Counted from the first letter of the stretch, positions 1-8,152 are shown. The stretch is 12,726 nt of DNA from Deltaproteobacteria bacterium (GCA_026388345.1 JAPLJY010000057.1:1-12726); one strand, 5' to 3'. The notes: generated by a model from the sequence alone, not told the origin. Numbers and translations: made by a program.

Positions 1-1092
1 ACCTCTTCCATCAACCCCGACTTCATCAACGCCGCACAGCCGCTCAACCGGAACACCTTCTGGAAGAGCCAGCAGTATTCGATTGAATTCAGAGGGATGG
101 ACATTGGCGATGTCAACGGGGACGGCCTCAACGAAACCATCATGATCGATTCATACAATATTTTCATCTACCAGAAAAAAGGAAATGAATTCAAGCTGAT
201 TCAGCAGATCCCCGGAAAATCTTATGACAATTATGTCAGTCTTGACGTCGCCGACATCAACGGAAACGGCATCAAGGAGATCATTGTCTCGAGTTACAAC
301 GGCCAGCAGGTCGATTCTTTCGTCCTGGAATTCCGGGACGGGAAGTTCGTGCTGCTCGCCTCCGGACTCCCATGGTTCCTGCGGGTGATCGACAACGGCT
401 CGGGCACCCCTCTTCTGCTGGGCCAGAGAAGGGGCATGAACAAGCCCTTTGAAACCCCGATATACGAAATCGTCTGGCAGAACGGCGAATACCGGGAAGG
501 ACCGAAGATGAGAATTCCGCAGGGCCTCTCCGTTTATGGGATGACCCTGGACAAACTCGGTTCGGGCGGCGCCGATAAGGTCATCACCTTGAGCGACGAC
601 GATTACATCTGCGTCTATGAGCAGTCGGATAAACCCCTTTCCCGGATCGCCGTCTTCGGCGGAAGCAATGAATTCATCTGGAAAAGTGAAGATGTTTTCG
701 GGGGAAGCAACACAGTCATCGAAAGCATGAAGGGCTCAAATGTAAACTCCGATGAACCTTATAGCTATATCAATCTGAGGATTCTAACCTACGATACAAA
801 CAAAGACGGAAAGCGCGAGATCATCATCGTGAAAAACCTATCCGCATCCGGTCGGACGTTTCAGCGAGTCAAGCTGTTCACCTCCGCGGAGGTTTATGAT
901 CTGGAATGGGACGGGATGGGAATGGTGGAGAACTGGCGGACAAAAAAAATCAACGGCTACGTTGCGGATTACCAGTTCAAGGATATCGATAACGATGGGG
1001 AAAACGAGGTGGTCCTCGCCCTGGTCCTCTCCGTGGGCGGCACCATCAAGGAAAAAAGCGTGATCGTCTCCTACAAGCTGAAAGCCGAATAG
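1..1092 (+). CDS. FG-GAP/VCBS repeat protein, 3' part (5' end outside window)
   Basis: The reading frame is open from base 1 to the stop at 1090-1092, giving 363 visible residues. An ATG at 97 exists, but coding sequence clearly continues upstream of it, so the gene is cut by the window edge. Four Asp/Asn-Gly calcium-loop motifs of the FG-GAP/VCBS type are visible, near visible residues 37-45 (DVNGDGLNE), 85-93 (DINGNGIKE), 265-273 (DTNKDGKRE) and 328-336 (DIDNDGENE). Each is followed by a hydrophobic beta strand, as in beta-propeller blades. Proteins of this type are normally exported, but the N-terminus that would carry a signal peptide is not visible. The family assignment rests on the repeats. 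The biological role (surface binding, adhesion or a lipoprotein) cannot be decided here. No clear terminator follows; a promoter-like sequence for the next tRNA starts within 10 bases of the stop. Confidence 0.8.
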   Translation, partial: TSSINPDFINAAQPLNRNTFWKSQQYSIEFRGMDIGDVNGDGLNETIMIDSYNIFIYQKKGNEFKLIQQIPGKSYDNYVSLDVADINGNGIKEIIVSSYNGQQVDSFVLEFRDGKFVLLASGLPWFLRVIDNGSGTPLLLGQRRGMNKPFETPIYEIVWQNGEYREGPKMRIPQGLSVYGMTLDKLGSGGADKVITLSDDDYICVYEQSDKPLSRIAVFGGSNEFIWKSEDVFGGSNTVIESMKGSNVNSDEPYSYINLRILTYDTNKDGKREIIIVKNLSASGRTFQRVKLFTSAEVYDLEWDGMGMVENWRTKKINGYVADYQFKDIDNDGENEVVLALVLSVGGTIKEKSVIVSYKLKAE

Positions 1093-1098
1093 AAGGGG

Positions 1099-1127
1099 TT
1101 GACAACTTAATAAATCTATTATATGGG
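1099..1127 (+). promoter_or_regulatory. Candidate promoter of the downstream tRNA gene
   Basis: A perfect TTGACA lies at 1099-1104. The AT-rich stretch after it contains TATATG and TATGGG at 1120-1127, giving a -35/-10 spacing of 15-17 bases. A GC-rich stretch (gcgcgcc) follows directly, resembling the discriminator of stable-RNA promoters. The tRNA begins about 80 bases further on. The -10 match is imperfect. Confidence 0.5.
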
Positions 1128-1206
1128 TGCGCGCCTTGATGAAAATGGAAGGCCATGGCAGACGGAAGGTTGTTTGGTCCGCGTTGTTAGGCGTTTCGAT
1201 TGATCA

Positions 1207-1283
1207 GGCGGTGTAGCTCAGCCGGTTAGAGCATACGGCTCATATCCGTAGTGTCCGGGGTTCAATTCCCTGCACCGCCACCA
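1207..1283 (+). tRNA. tRNA with CAT anticodon, probably elongator tRNA-Met
   Basis: A complete cloverleaf can be folded by eye. The 7-bp acceptor stem is GGCGGTG/CACCGCC, and the D-arm has GCTC/GAGC. The anticodon stem TACGG/CCGTA encloses the loop CTCATAT, with CAT at positions 34-36. The T-arm has the loop TTCAATT, and a discriminator A and encoded CCA end the gene. The G1-C72 pair excludes initiator tRNA, which has an unpaired position 1-72. A CAT anticodon also occurs in the lysidine-modified tRNA-Ile2; overall sequence looks closer to elongator tRNA-Met, but this was not tested. Confidence 0.93.
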
Positions 1284-1291
1284 ATGAATGC

Positions 1292-1319
1292 AAAGGCCCG
1301 GTCTAAAGACCGGGCTTTT
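1292..1319 (+). terminator. Rho-independent terminator after the tRNA
   Basis: A perfect 8-bp GC-rich stem (gcccggtc at 1296-1303, gaccgggc at 1308-1315) encloses a taaa loop and is followed by tttt. A short A run precedes it. It should end the tRNA transcript. It lies 22 bases before the next gene's start, so that gene probably has its own promoter or relies on read-through. Confidence 0.85.
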
Positions 1320-1340
1320 GTGCATCGTCTGGGAGAGAAC

Positions 1341-2321
1341 ATGGTACTTGAACCTTTTCTTCCCGCCTTCTGGGCCAGAAGCCCCCACGTGCAGACGATC
1401 TTCGGAAGTCTGGGACTCAGGGCGGCAGGGAAAAGCGAGATGACCGACGCCTCACGGGAAGTCATCACGGACGCCGGCAACGGCGGGCGTCTTTTGGGCT
1501 ATCACTCCCGGCAACCGGTGCGGTCGCCGCGGGGTCTGATCATCCTGATTCACGGATGGGAAGGAAGCTCCGATTCCACCTATGTCCTCTCCACGGGACG
1601 GTTTCTTTTCCGGCGGGGATACGACATCTTCCGCCTCAATCTGCGGGACCACGGAAGAAGCCATCACCTGAACCGGGAACTCTTTCACGGCGCTTTGACG
1701 GATGAAACGGCACAGGCGGTCGGCAACATCGCCCGGCTTCTGCCGGATCGCCCGTGTTATCTCGTTGGTTTTTCACTGGGGGGAAATTTTGTACTCCGGA
1801 TTGCGCTTCGTCAATCCGACTCTCCGATACCAAACCTCAGACGGGCCTTCTCCATCAGCCCCGCTCTTGATCCCTATCAATCCACATTGGCCATCGACGA
1901 AAGCCTTCCCATTTACCGCATCTATTTTCTGGCCAAGTGGAAGAGGTCTCTCCGGCGCAAACAACGCTGTTTCCCGGAGCTCTACCGCTTTGAAGAAATC
2001 CTTCATCACAAAACGTGCATGGCGTTGACCGAGGCCATCATGCCCTGGTATACGGAATTCGGAAATTATCGCGAATATTTCAGTCTTTATACGCTGACGG
2101 GAAACGTCCTCGCTTCTCTCGCCTTTCCCGTATCGATCATCACCTCCGCGGACGATCCCGTCGTTCCGGTGGAGGATTTTCGTCATCTGCCGCAGAACCG
2201 ATATCTCGATGTTTCCATTCAACAACACGGGGGGCATTGCGGATTCCTGGATCCTTTCCCCTATGGGTGCTGGTATGAACGGAGAATCGCTGAAACACTC
2301 GAACAAGAGGAAAATGGATGA
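1341..2321 (+). CDS. YheT-family alpha/beta hydrolase
   Basis: This 326-residue protein is an alpha/beta-fold hydrolase of the YheT/UPF0017 family, a group of putative carboxylesterases whose natural substrate is mostly unknown. The N-terminal segment PFLPAFWARSPHVQTI (residues 5-20) is the usual family opening. LIHGWEG (69-75) is the oxyanion-hole region. The nucleophile elbow GFSLGG places the catalytic serine at 145. The acid is probably Asp271 or Asp272 (SADDPVVP), and the base is His299 in HGGHCGF. The frame is open upstream into the tRNA gene, so ATG 1341 was chosen: it follows a GGGAG ribosome-binding site at 1331-1335 and gives the normal family N-terminus. There is no signal peptide, so it should be cytoplasmic. 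It overlaps the Nudix gene by 8 bases, suggesting translational coupling. Confidence 0.88.
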   Translation: MVLEPFLPAFWARSPHVQTIFGSLGLRAAGKSEMTDASREVITDAGNGGRLLGYHSRQPVRSPRGLIILIHGWEGSSDSTYVLSTGRFLFRRGYDIFRLNLRDHGRSHHLNRELFHGALTDETAQAVGNIARLLPDRPCYLVGFSLGGNFVLRIALRQSDSPIPNLRRAFSISPALDPYQSTLAIDESLPIYRIYFLAKWKRSLRRKQRCFPELYRFEEILHHKTCMALTEAIMPWYTEFGNYREYFSLYTLTGNVLASLAFPVSIITSADDPVVPVEDFRHLPQNRYLDVSIQQHGGHCGFLDPFPYGCWYERRIAETLEQEENG

Positions 2322-3123
2322 CAGAACCCTTCTGGGAACCCGACACTGCGATTTTCAAGAAACCTTTCATCAGATCCATGTCGGCAGCAGGACGGATCGG
2401 CACGGTCGCGCAGCCGGGGTGCTCCTTCCCCTTCTCTATCGCGTGGCCTCTCCGGGGGGAAAGGGGCAATTCGTATTTCAGCTGATCAAACGTTCTTCCC
2501 TGGTCCCTCAACCGGGCGATCTGAGCTTTCCCGGAGGCATGCTGCACCCCCTTCTGGACCGACTGTTGAGGCCTCTCCTGATCCACGGACCTTTTCCCAT
2601 TCTCGGGGGAAAGGCCAGGGGATATGCGCTTCAGAATAACGCACCAGCCTTCCCGTCGATCGCCCTTTTCCTGACCAACGCGCTGCGCGAATCCTGGGAG
2701 GAGATCCGCCTTTCCCCTGCCCGCGTCCGCTTCCTCGGCCCCCTGCCCGCTTACAACCTGACCCTTTTCCGGCGGACGATTTTTCCGCTCGCGGGCTTTG
2801 TGGAGAACCCTGTACTGCCGCGCCCGAACCGCGAGGTGGAAAAAATCGTGGAGATCCCCCTTTCATCCTTTTACGATGAGGAACATTTCGGCTGCTATCA
2901 GATCACTGCGCCCGATTCGGCAGGCCACAGACTGCTTCAATACCCTTGCCTGATCCATCGGGATTCCGACGGTGCAGACGAGGTGCTCTGGGGGGCTACC
3001 TTTCACATCATTATCAGCTTTCTTGGGATCGTCATGGATTATCGCCTTCCCGAGTGGAGGGATGGACCCGTCATCGCGAGAAACCTCCGTCCCGATTACC
3101 TGACAGGACGTTCCCGCTCCTGA
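2314..3123 (+). CDS. Nudix hydrolase, CoA-pyrophosphatase-like, with interrupted Nudix box
   Basis: This 269-residue protein is a Nudix-superfamily hydrolase related to CoA pyrophosphatases (YeaB/NudL type), which cut nucleoside diphosphates linked to another group. GDLSFPGG (68-75) matches the family's opening of the Nudix box, and ALRESWEEI (123-131) supplies the REx2EE metal-binding core. LWGATFHII (225-233) matches the WGxT segment common near the C-terminus of these enzymes. About 47 residues separate the two halves of the Nudix box, far more than the usual dozen or so. ATG 2314 was chosen because an AGAGG site sits just upstream and the start overlaps the YheT stop. Substrate is not predictable: CoA, ADP-ribose or another nucleoside diphosphate derivative are all possible. 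Confidence 0.82.
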   Translation: MDDRTLLGTRHCDFQETFHQIHVGSRTDRHGRAAGVLLPLLYRVASPGGKGQFVFQLIKRSSLVPQPGDLSFPGGMLHPLLDRLLRPLLIHGPFPILGGKARGYALQNNAPAFPSIALFLTNALRESWEEIRLSPARVRFLGPLPAYNLTLFRRTIFPLAGFVENPVLPRPNREVEKIVEIPLSSFYDEEHFGCYQITAPDSAGHRLLQYPCLIHRDSDGADEVLWGATFHIIISFLGIVMDYRLPEWRDGPVIARNLRPDYLTGRSRS

Positions 3124-3124
3124 C

Positions 3125-3148
3125 CCACTTTCCCGCTTGACAAAGTGG
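3125..3148. repeat. 7-bp inverted repeat between Nudix and aminotransferase genes
   Basis: CCACTTT at 3125-3131 and AAAGTGG at 3142-3148 are perfect inverted copies 10 bases apart. A TTGACA hexamer at 3137-3142 lies inside, without a convincing -10 element at normal spacing. It could be an operator over a weak promoter, or a weak transcript hairpin without a U tract. Function is uncertain. Confidence 0.3.
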
Positions 3149-3218
3149 CGCCTGTCAGAATAGCTTCGCTTCCACCGTCCGATTTGTGGAGCGAATCACG
3201 AAAAACGAGGTGATGGCG

Positions 3219-4361
3219 ATGATTACCCAGAGAGCGGCGGACATCCGGCCCTTCATTGTCATGGACGTTCTGGAAGCCGCGCAGGCGATGGAGCGCAATG
3301 GCGAAAATATCATTCATCTCGAAGTGGGCGAACCCGACTTCGATACCCCGGAGTGCATCAAAGCGGCTGGATTCCGCGCCCTGAACGAAGGCAGGACCCA
3401 CTACACCCACAGCCTGGGGCTCCTGGAGCTGAGGGAGGCAATCTCCGATCACTACCGGCAGCGTTACGGAGCAGCCGTTTCCCCGGATCAGGTCATCGTG
3501 ACCTCCGGCACCTCACCGGCGATGATGATCCTTTTCTCGACGATTCTCGAACGGGATGATGAGGTCATCATCTCCGATCCCCATTACGCCTGCTATCCCA
3601 ATTTCATCCGTTTCTTCGGCGGAAAGCCGGTCTGCGTCCCCGTCCATGAGGAGGAAGGATTCCAGTACACCCCGGCCGCCATCCGAAGGATGATCCATCC
3701 GCGCACCAAGGCCATTCTGATCAACTCCCCTTCCAACCCGACGGGCAATCTGCTGAGCCGGGAGAGAATGGAGGAAATCGCCTCATTTGGAGTTCCCGTC
3801 ATCTCCGACGAAATCTATCACGGACTGGTCTATGGGGAGACGGAGCACAGCATTCTGGAGTTCACCGACAATGCCTTCGTGCTGAACGGCTTCTCCAAGG
3901 CCTATGCGATGACGGGATGGCGATTGGGTTACCTCATCGCCCCCCCCTCCTTCATCCGTCCGATGCAGAAGATCCAGCAAAATCTTTTCATCTCCGCCAA
4001 TGCCTTCGTCCAATGGGCCGGTGTCGCCGCCCTCCGGGAGGCGGAACCGGACATGATCCGGATGAGGGGGCTCTACGATGAACGGAGAAGATTCATGATC
4101 CGTCGTCTGCGGGAACTGGGGATGGGCATCCGTGTCGAACCCACCGGCGCCTTCTATGTGCTCGGCAATATCAAGGCTTTGACCCGGAATTCTTACGAAT
4201 TTGCCTTCGATATCCTCAAACGGGCCCGTGTCGGCGTCGCCCCGGGCATTGACTTTGGTATGAACTGCGAGGGCTACCTCCGTTTCTCGTATGCCAATTC
4301 CCTGGAAAACATCCGGGAGGGGATGAACCGGCTGGAGAGCTATCTGAAGGAAAGCCGGTGA
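3219..4361 (+). CDS. PLP-dependent class I/II aminotransferase
   Basis: This 380-residue fold-type I aminotransferase transfers an amino group between an amino acid and a 2-oxo acid using pyridoxal phosphate. Seen in the sequence: the N-terminal substrate segment EVGEPDFDTP (35-44), YTHSLGLLELR (62-72), NPTG at 173-176, SDEIY (196-200, Asp197 for the PLP ring nitrogen), the Schiff-base Lys227 in GFSKAYAMTGWR, and Arg355 (RFSYA), which would bind the substrate carboxylate. It is full length for the aspartate/alanine aminotransferase-like group, but the substrate cannot be read from the sequence. In-frame GTG 3186 and ATG 3213 are alternative starts. ATG 3219 is preferred because GAGGTG at 3207-3212 lies 6 bases upstream. 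It overlaps the HAD gene by 4 bases (GTGA). Confidence 0.88.
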   Translation: MITQRAADIRPFIVMDVLEAAQAMERNGENIIHLEVGEPDFDTPECIKAAGFRALNEGRTHYTHSLGLLELREAISDHYRQRYGAAVSPDQVIVTSGTSPAMMILFSTILERDDEVIISDPHYACYPNFIRFFGGKPVCVPVHEEEGFQYTPAAIRRMIHPRTKAILINSPSNPTGNLLSRERMEEIASFGVPVISDEIYHGLVYGETEHSILEFTDNAFVLNGFSKAYAMTGWRLGYLIAPPSFIRPMQKIQQNLFISANAFVQWAGVAALREAEPDMIRMRGLYDERRRFMIRRLRELGMGIRVEPTGAFYVLGNIKALTRNSYEFAFDILKRARVGVAPGIDFGMNCEGYLRFSYANSLENIREGMNRLESYLKESR

Positions 4362-5029
4362 ATCCTAAATTGGATCCCTCTCTCATCAAGGCCATCGTTT
4401 TCGATTTTGACGGGACCCTCGCAAGGTTGAATATCAATTTCCCTGTCATGAGGTCCTCGATTCGAGGTCTCATGGCCGATTTTCAGATTCCCGAAGCCGC
4501 GGTCGTGGATCTACATATCCTTGAAATGATCGATGCCGGCGGGGCATATCTAGAAGAATTCCGACAGGCAGATGCCGGAATCTTTCGATTCCGCGCGCAT
4601 GAACTGGTCACAAGAATGGAGATCGAGTCGGCTGATGAAGGCGCCCTTCTTGATGGTACGAGAATGTTGCTTACCGAACTTGCAGGTCGGTCCATTCGAA
4701 CCGGCGTTGTCACCAGGAACTGCCGCATCGCCGTCCTCAAGGTCTTCCCGGATATCGCCCGTCACTGTCAGGCCTTTCTGACGCGCGAAGACACGGAGCA
4801 CGTCAAGCCCCACCCCGATCACCTGCGGTCTGCACTAAGAGCCCTGGGAGTCGTTCCGGCCGAGGCCATCATGGTCGGCGATCATCCGCTGGACATCCTT
4901 CTCGGCCGAGAGACGGGAACCTATACGGTCGGCGTCCTGACAGGATATTCCGGACGTGAAGATCTGCGCTCGGCCAATGCCGATCTGATTATTGATAAAG
5001 CATCAGATATCATTAATATTTATTTCTGA
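4358..5029 (+). CDS. HAD-family hydrolase (phosphatase), phosphoglycolate-phosphatase-like
   Basis: This 223-residue protein is a haloacid dehalogenase-superfamily phosphatase. Motif I is DFDGTL with nucleophile Asp16 and acid/base Asp18. Motif II is VVTRN (Thr119). Motif III lysine is Lys150 in HVKPHPDH, and motif IV is GDHPLDI with Asp175 and Asp179 for Mg binding. The helical cap between motifs I and II (about 25-95) indicates a C1-cap enzyme like phosphoglycolate phosphatase. It starts with GTG overlapping the aminotransferase stop (GTGA), with AAGGA upstream, so it is probably coupled to that gene. A sugar or small-metabolite phosphate is a likely substrate, but the exact one is unknown. 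The joint operon might serve one amino-acid pathway, but nothing in the sequence proves it. Confidence 0.85.
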   Translation: MNPKLDPSLIKAIVFDFDGTLARLNINFPVMRSSIRGLMADFQIPEAAVVDLHILEMIDAGGAYLEEFRQADAGIFRFRAHELVTRMEIESADEGALLDGTRMLLTELAGRSIRTGVVTRNCRIAVLKVFPDIARHCQAFLTREDTEHVKPHPDHLRSALRALGVVPAEAIMVGDHPLDILLGRETGTYTVGVLTGYSGREDLRSANADLIIDKASDIINIYF

Positions 5030-5069
5030 TTTCCCCTCCCTGTGGACCGACGGCGGGATCATTCTTTTC

Positions 5070-5104
5070 TTGACAGAAAACGGCCATAATGGTTAGTATG
5101 GCCG
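5070..5104 (+). promoter_or_regulatory. Promoter with overlapping palindromic operator candidate
   Basis: A perfect TTGACA (5070-5075) is followed, 18 bases later, by TAGTAT (5094-5099), a reasonable sigma-70 type promoter. A perfect 8-bp inverted repeat, CGGCCATA (5081-5088) and TATGGCCG (5097-5104) with an 8-base spacer, covers the spacer and the -10 element. That position fits a repressor site controlling the CoA-transferase operon. The coding start is at 5160. Confidence 0.55.
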
Positions 5105-5159
5105 GCCTTTAAACAGGTATTTCCACGTTTATCCGAATCTCTCGGCAGGGGTACTCCTG

Positions 5160-7055
5160 ATGAGTTTTGAAAACAATATGCACTCCCTGGATGACTGGAA
5201 AAAACTTTACCCCGAAAAATTCGCCGAGGAGGAGGTTGTTTTCAGCCACATCCGCCGGGGGGATCACATCTTTGTCGCCTCAGGCTGCGGCGAGCCTCAG
5301 TACCTTGTCCGGGCCATGGTGAATTATGTGGAATCCCATCCCAAGGCCTTCTTCGACACGGAAATCATCCATGTCTATTCTTTCGGCATCGCCCCCTATA
5401 CCGACCCGAAATTCAAACGTAATTTCCGTCACAACTCCTTTTTCATCGGAAACAACACCCGGGGCCCCGTAAATCAGGGGCTTGCCGACTATACGCCCGT
5501 TTCCCTTTCCGACGTGCCCGCCCTGATCAGGAGCGGCTCCGTCCGGATCGATGTGGCGCTGGTGCAGACCTGTCTTCCCGATGAGCACGGTTATCTGAGC
5601 CTCGGTATCAGCGTGGACATGGTCAAGGCCGCCACGGACAAGGCGTCCATGATCATCGCTCAGGTCAACGCCAACATGCCCCGCGTGCACGGTGACGGCT
5701 TCATCCACATCAAGGATGTTGAGTTCATCATCCGTCACGACGAGCCCCTCCTGGAACTCCCGGGAATCGAACTCAATGAGACGACGCAGCGCATCGGCAA
5801 CCATGTCTCCAGACTTGTCCAGGACGGCGACACGATCCAGGTGGGTTATGGAGGGCTTCCGAACGCTATTCTCGCCAACCTCTTCAACAAGAAACATCTC
5901 GGGGTGCATACCGAGCTCTTCAGCGATGGCCTGATGGATCTGATCAAGGCCGGGGTTATCGACAATTCCCAAAAAACGTTGAGCCCCGGGAAGACGGTCG
6001 CCGCCTTTTCCATGGGGAAGAGAGAAACCTATGAATTCCTCAACGACAACCCCTCCATTCTGTTCAGAACCATCGATTGGACAAACAATCCGCTCAACAT
6101 CGCCCGGCAAGTCAACATGGTCGCCATCAACAGCGCATTGGAGATCGACCTTACAGGCCAGGCCACATCAGATTCTATCGGAGGTACATTCTACAGCGGC
6201 GTGGGAGGTCACCAGGACTTCATGCGGGGCGCATTGATGGCCAGGGGCGGACGGACCATCCTCGCGATGAAATCCACGGCCATGAACGACACCATCTCCC
6301 GGATCGTTCCCTCTCTGCGCGAATCTGCCGGCATCACGCTGAACCGGGGGGATGTCCGTTATGTGGTCACCGAATACGGTATCGCCTATCTCCACGGAAA
6401 AAACGTCCGGGAGAGGGCAATGTCGCTCATCTCCATTGCCCACCCGAAATTCAGGCCCTGGCTCATCGAAGAGGCGAAGAAGCGAGGAATCATTTACCGG
6501 GATCAGGCCTTCATCCCCGGGAAACGAGGCGAGTATCCGGAAAATCTCGAGACCCATCGGACCACCAAAATCGGCCTCCAGCTATTCCTGCGTCCCGTCA
6601 AAATCAGCGATGAACCGCTTCTGAAGGATTTTTTCTACTCCCTGTCCGACAGAAGCCTGAACCGTCGTTTTCTTTCCAAGCGCAAAGACATGCCGCACGA
6701 ACGGCTCCAGGACTTTGTGATCATAGACTACACCCGGGAGGTGGTTATCCTGGGGGTTGTAGGATCTGCAGAAAGTGAACTCATCGTCGGGGTGGGGCAG
6801 TATGGCATCGATGAGGAATCGCATACGGCGGAGGTCGCCTTCGCAGTCCGCGATGACCACCACAACCGAGGCATCGGGCAGGAAATGCTCTCCTACCTGA
6901 CCTATCTCGCCAAAAGAGAGGGCCTTCTGGGCTTTACGGCTGAGGTCCTGATCGACAACAAACCGATGTTGCACGTATTCGAAAAAGGTGGCTTCGATAT
7001 CAAGAAAAAAAGCGATGCCGGGGTTTACGATTTGAAAATGGCTTTCCGGGGATAG
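5160..7055 (+). CDS. Acetyl-CoA hydrolase/CoA-transferase fused to a GNAT acetyltransferase domain
   Basis: This 631-residue protein has two parts. Residues about 12-465 form an acetyl-CoA hydrolase/transferase of the 4-hydroxybutyrate CoA-transferase type. HTELFSDG places the catalytic glutamate, which forms the CoA thioester, at Glu252. GGLPNAI (231-237) and GVGGHQDFMRGA (347-358) are typical glycine-rich CoA-binding segments. Residues about 475-631 form a GNAT domain beginning with LFLRPVKISDEPLLKDFF, with the acetyl-CoA pyrophosphate loop in VRDDHHNRGIGQEML (563-577). The start region resembles GNAT domains of Pat-type protein acetyltransferases, which are usually fused to acyl-CoA synthetase-like domains. 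ATG 5160 follows AGGGG at 5147-5151. It probably moves CoA between acetyl-CoA and another acid, and the GNAT part may acetylate protein lysines; the second role is inference. It leads a three-gene operon. Confidence 0.88.
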   Translation: MSFENNMHSLDDWKKLYPEKFAEEEVVFSHIRRGDHIFVASGCGEPQYLVRAMVNYVESHPKAFFDTEIIHVYSFGIAPYTDPKFKRNFRHNSFFIGNNTRGPVNQGLADYTPVSLSDVPALIRSGSVRIDVALVQTCLPDEHGYLSLGISVDMVKAATDKASMIIAQVNANMPRVHGDGFIHIKDVEFIIRHDEPLLELPGIELNETTQRIGNHVSRLVQDGDTIQVGYGGLPNAILANLFNKKHLGVHTELFSDGLMDLIKAGVIDNSQKTLSPGKTVAAFSMGKRETYEFLNDNPSILFRTIDWTNNPLNIARQVNMVAINSALEIDLTGQATSDSIGGTFYSGVGGHQDFMRGALMARGGRTILAMKSTAMNDTISRIVPSLRESAGITLNRGDVRYVVTEYGIAYLHGKNVRERAMSLISIAHPKFRPWLIEEAKKRGIIYRDQAFIPGKRGEYPENLETHRTTKIGLQLFLRPVKISDEPLLKDFFYSLSDRSLNRRFLSKRKDMPHERLQDFVIIDYTREVVILGVVGSAESELIVGVGQYGIDEESHTAEVAFAVRDDHHNRGIGQEMLSYLTYLAKREGLLGFTAEVLIDNKPMLHVFEKGGFDIKKKSDAGVYDLKMAFRG

Positions 7056-7104
7056 GACTACATCAAGAGTTTTATCCTTTCGAGAGATAATAGAGGTGAG
7101 ATCT

Positions 7105-8145
7105 GTGGACAAATATGTAGTGACATCCCTGCGTCAGGGTGCGGGCAAGACGAGCGTCATCATCGGCATCACGAAGGCCTTGAACCGGAAAATAGGCTAT
7201 CTCAAACCTTTCGGCGAACGATTCCTTTATCGCAAGAAGAGACTCTGGGACTATGACGCCGCCCTGATCACGAACATCTTCGGTCTGGAGGAAAATCCGG
7301 AGGACATGAGCATCGGTTTTCACCACTCCAAGCTCCTCTATATGCTGAATGAAGAAACCACGCGCGAAAAGCTTCACGAACTCCTGGTCAGCGTCGGAGA
7401 CGGCAAAGAGATCTTCTTCGCGGAGTGCGGAAAGGACATCACCTACGGCGTATCGGTCCACCTGGACGCCCTCTCGCTCGCCCGGGAACTCAAAGCCAAA
7501 CTGATCGTGGTTGCCAGCGGCGATGATGATACCATTCTCGATGACGTCATCTTTTTTAAAAAATACATTCAAGCGGGAGAGGTCCGCTGCAAAGGAATCA
7601 TCATCAACAAGGTGGCCAACGTAGCCGATTTCTGCGACACACGCCTGCCGAAGATTCAACAGCAAGGCGTCGAAGTCCTGGGCGTGATCCCCTATTACAA
7701 GGAACTTTCCTACTTCTCCGTCAGTTATCTGGCGGATCGCCTGTTCGCAAAGATCATCACCGGGGAAGAAAACTTGAACCGGACCGTCAAGAACATCTTC
7801 ATCGGTTCGATGTCCGTCGGTGCGGCGCTGAAGAACCCCCTCTTTCAGGAGGAAAGCAAGGTGGTCATCACGAGCGGCGAACGGAGCGATATGATCGTTG
7901 CCGCGCTGGAAAGCAACGCCGCGGCGGTCATGCTGACCAACAATATTCTCCCCCCGCCCGATCTCATCTCGAAGGCCGCCAAGATGGAGATCCCCCTCCT
8001 GCTCGTATCGCCGGATACCTATGAGATCGCAAAACAGATCGAAGAGATGGAATCCCTTCCGACAAAGGATGACCTGGGAAAGATCGCGTTGATCGAACAG
8101 ATGGTCCGCACCCATGTCAATCTTCAAGCCCTGATCCCGGCGTGA
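7105..8145 (+). CDS. BioD-like P-loop/DRTGG-domain protein (phosphotransacetylase N-terminal-like)
   Basis: This 346-residue protein resembles the non-catalytic N-terminal part of long phosphotransacetylases. A dethiobiotin-synthetase-like P-loop domain (about 1-200) is followed by a DRTGG domain (about 205-315). The P-loop is SLRQGAGKTS (8-17), where the first glycine is replaced by serine. The DRTGG domain has IFIGSMSVGAAL (231-242), ITSGERSD (255-262) and AVMLTNN (274-280); the usual GDR and LTGG signatures are changed to GER and LTNN. No phosphotransacetylase catalytic domain follows. GTG 7105 was chosen because AGAGGTGAG ends 4 bases upstream; an in-frame GTG at 7096 lies inside that site. 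It starts 49 bases after the CoA-transferase/GNAT gene, so a regulatory role in acetyl-CoA metabolism is plausible but inferred. Confidence 0.78.
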   Translation: MDKYVVTSLRQGAGKTSVIIGITKALNRKIGYLKPFGERFLYRKKRLWDYDAALITNIFGLEENPEDMSIGFHHSKLLYMLNEETTREKLHELLVSVGDGKEIFFAECGKDITYGVSVHLDALSLARELKAKLIVVASGDDDTILDDVIFFKKYIQAGEVRCKGIIINKVANVADFCDTRLPKIQQQGVEVLGVIPYYKELSYFSVSYLADRLFAKIITGEENLNRTVKNIFIGSMSVGAALKNPLFQEESKVVITSGERSDMIVAALESNAAAVMLTNNILPPPDLISKAAKMEIPLLLVSPDTYEIAKQIEEMESLPTKDDLGKIALIEQMVRTHVNLQALIPA

Positions 8146-8152
8146 GGTAAAC

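Noticed and set aside
1251..1340. Upstream start for the YheT gene
   Set aside because: The frame runs through the tRNA 3' end and the terminator; the start at 1341 has a ribosome site and the family N-terminus.
5280..6110. 276-codon open frame on the - strand
   Set aside because: It is antisense to the CoA-transferase catalytic region and resembles no known family.
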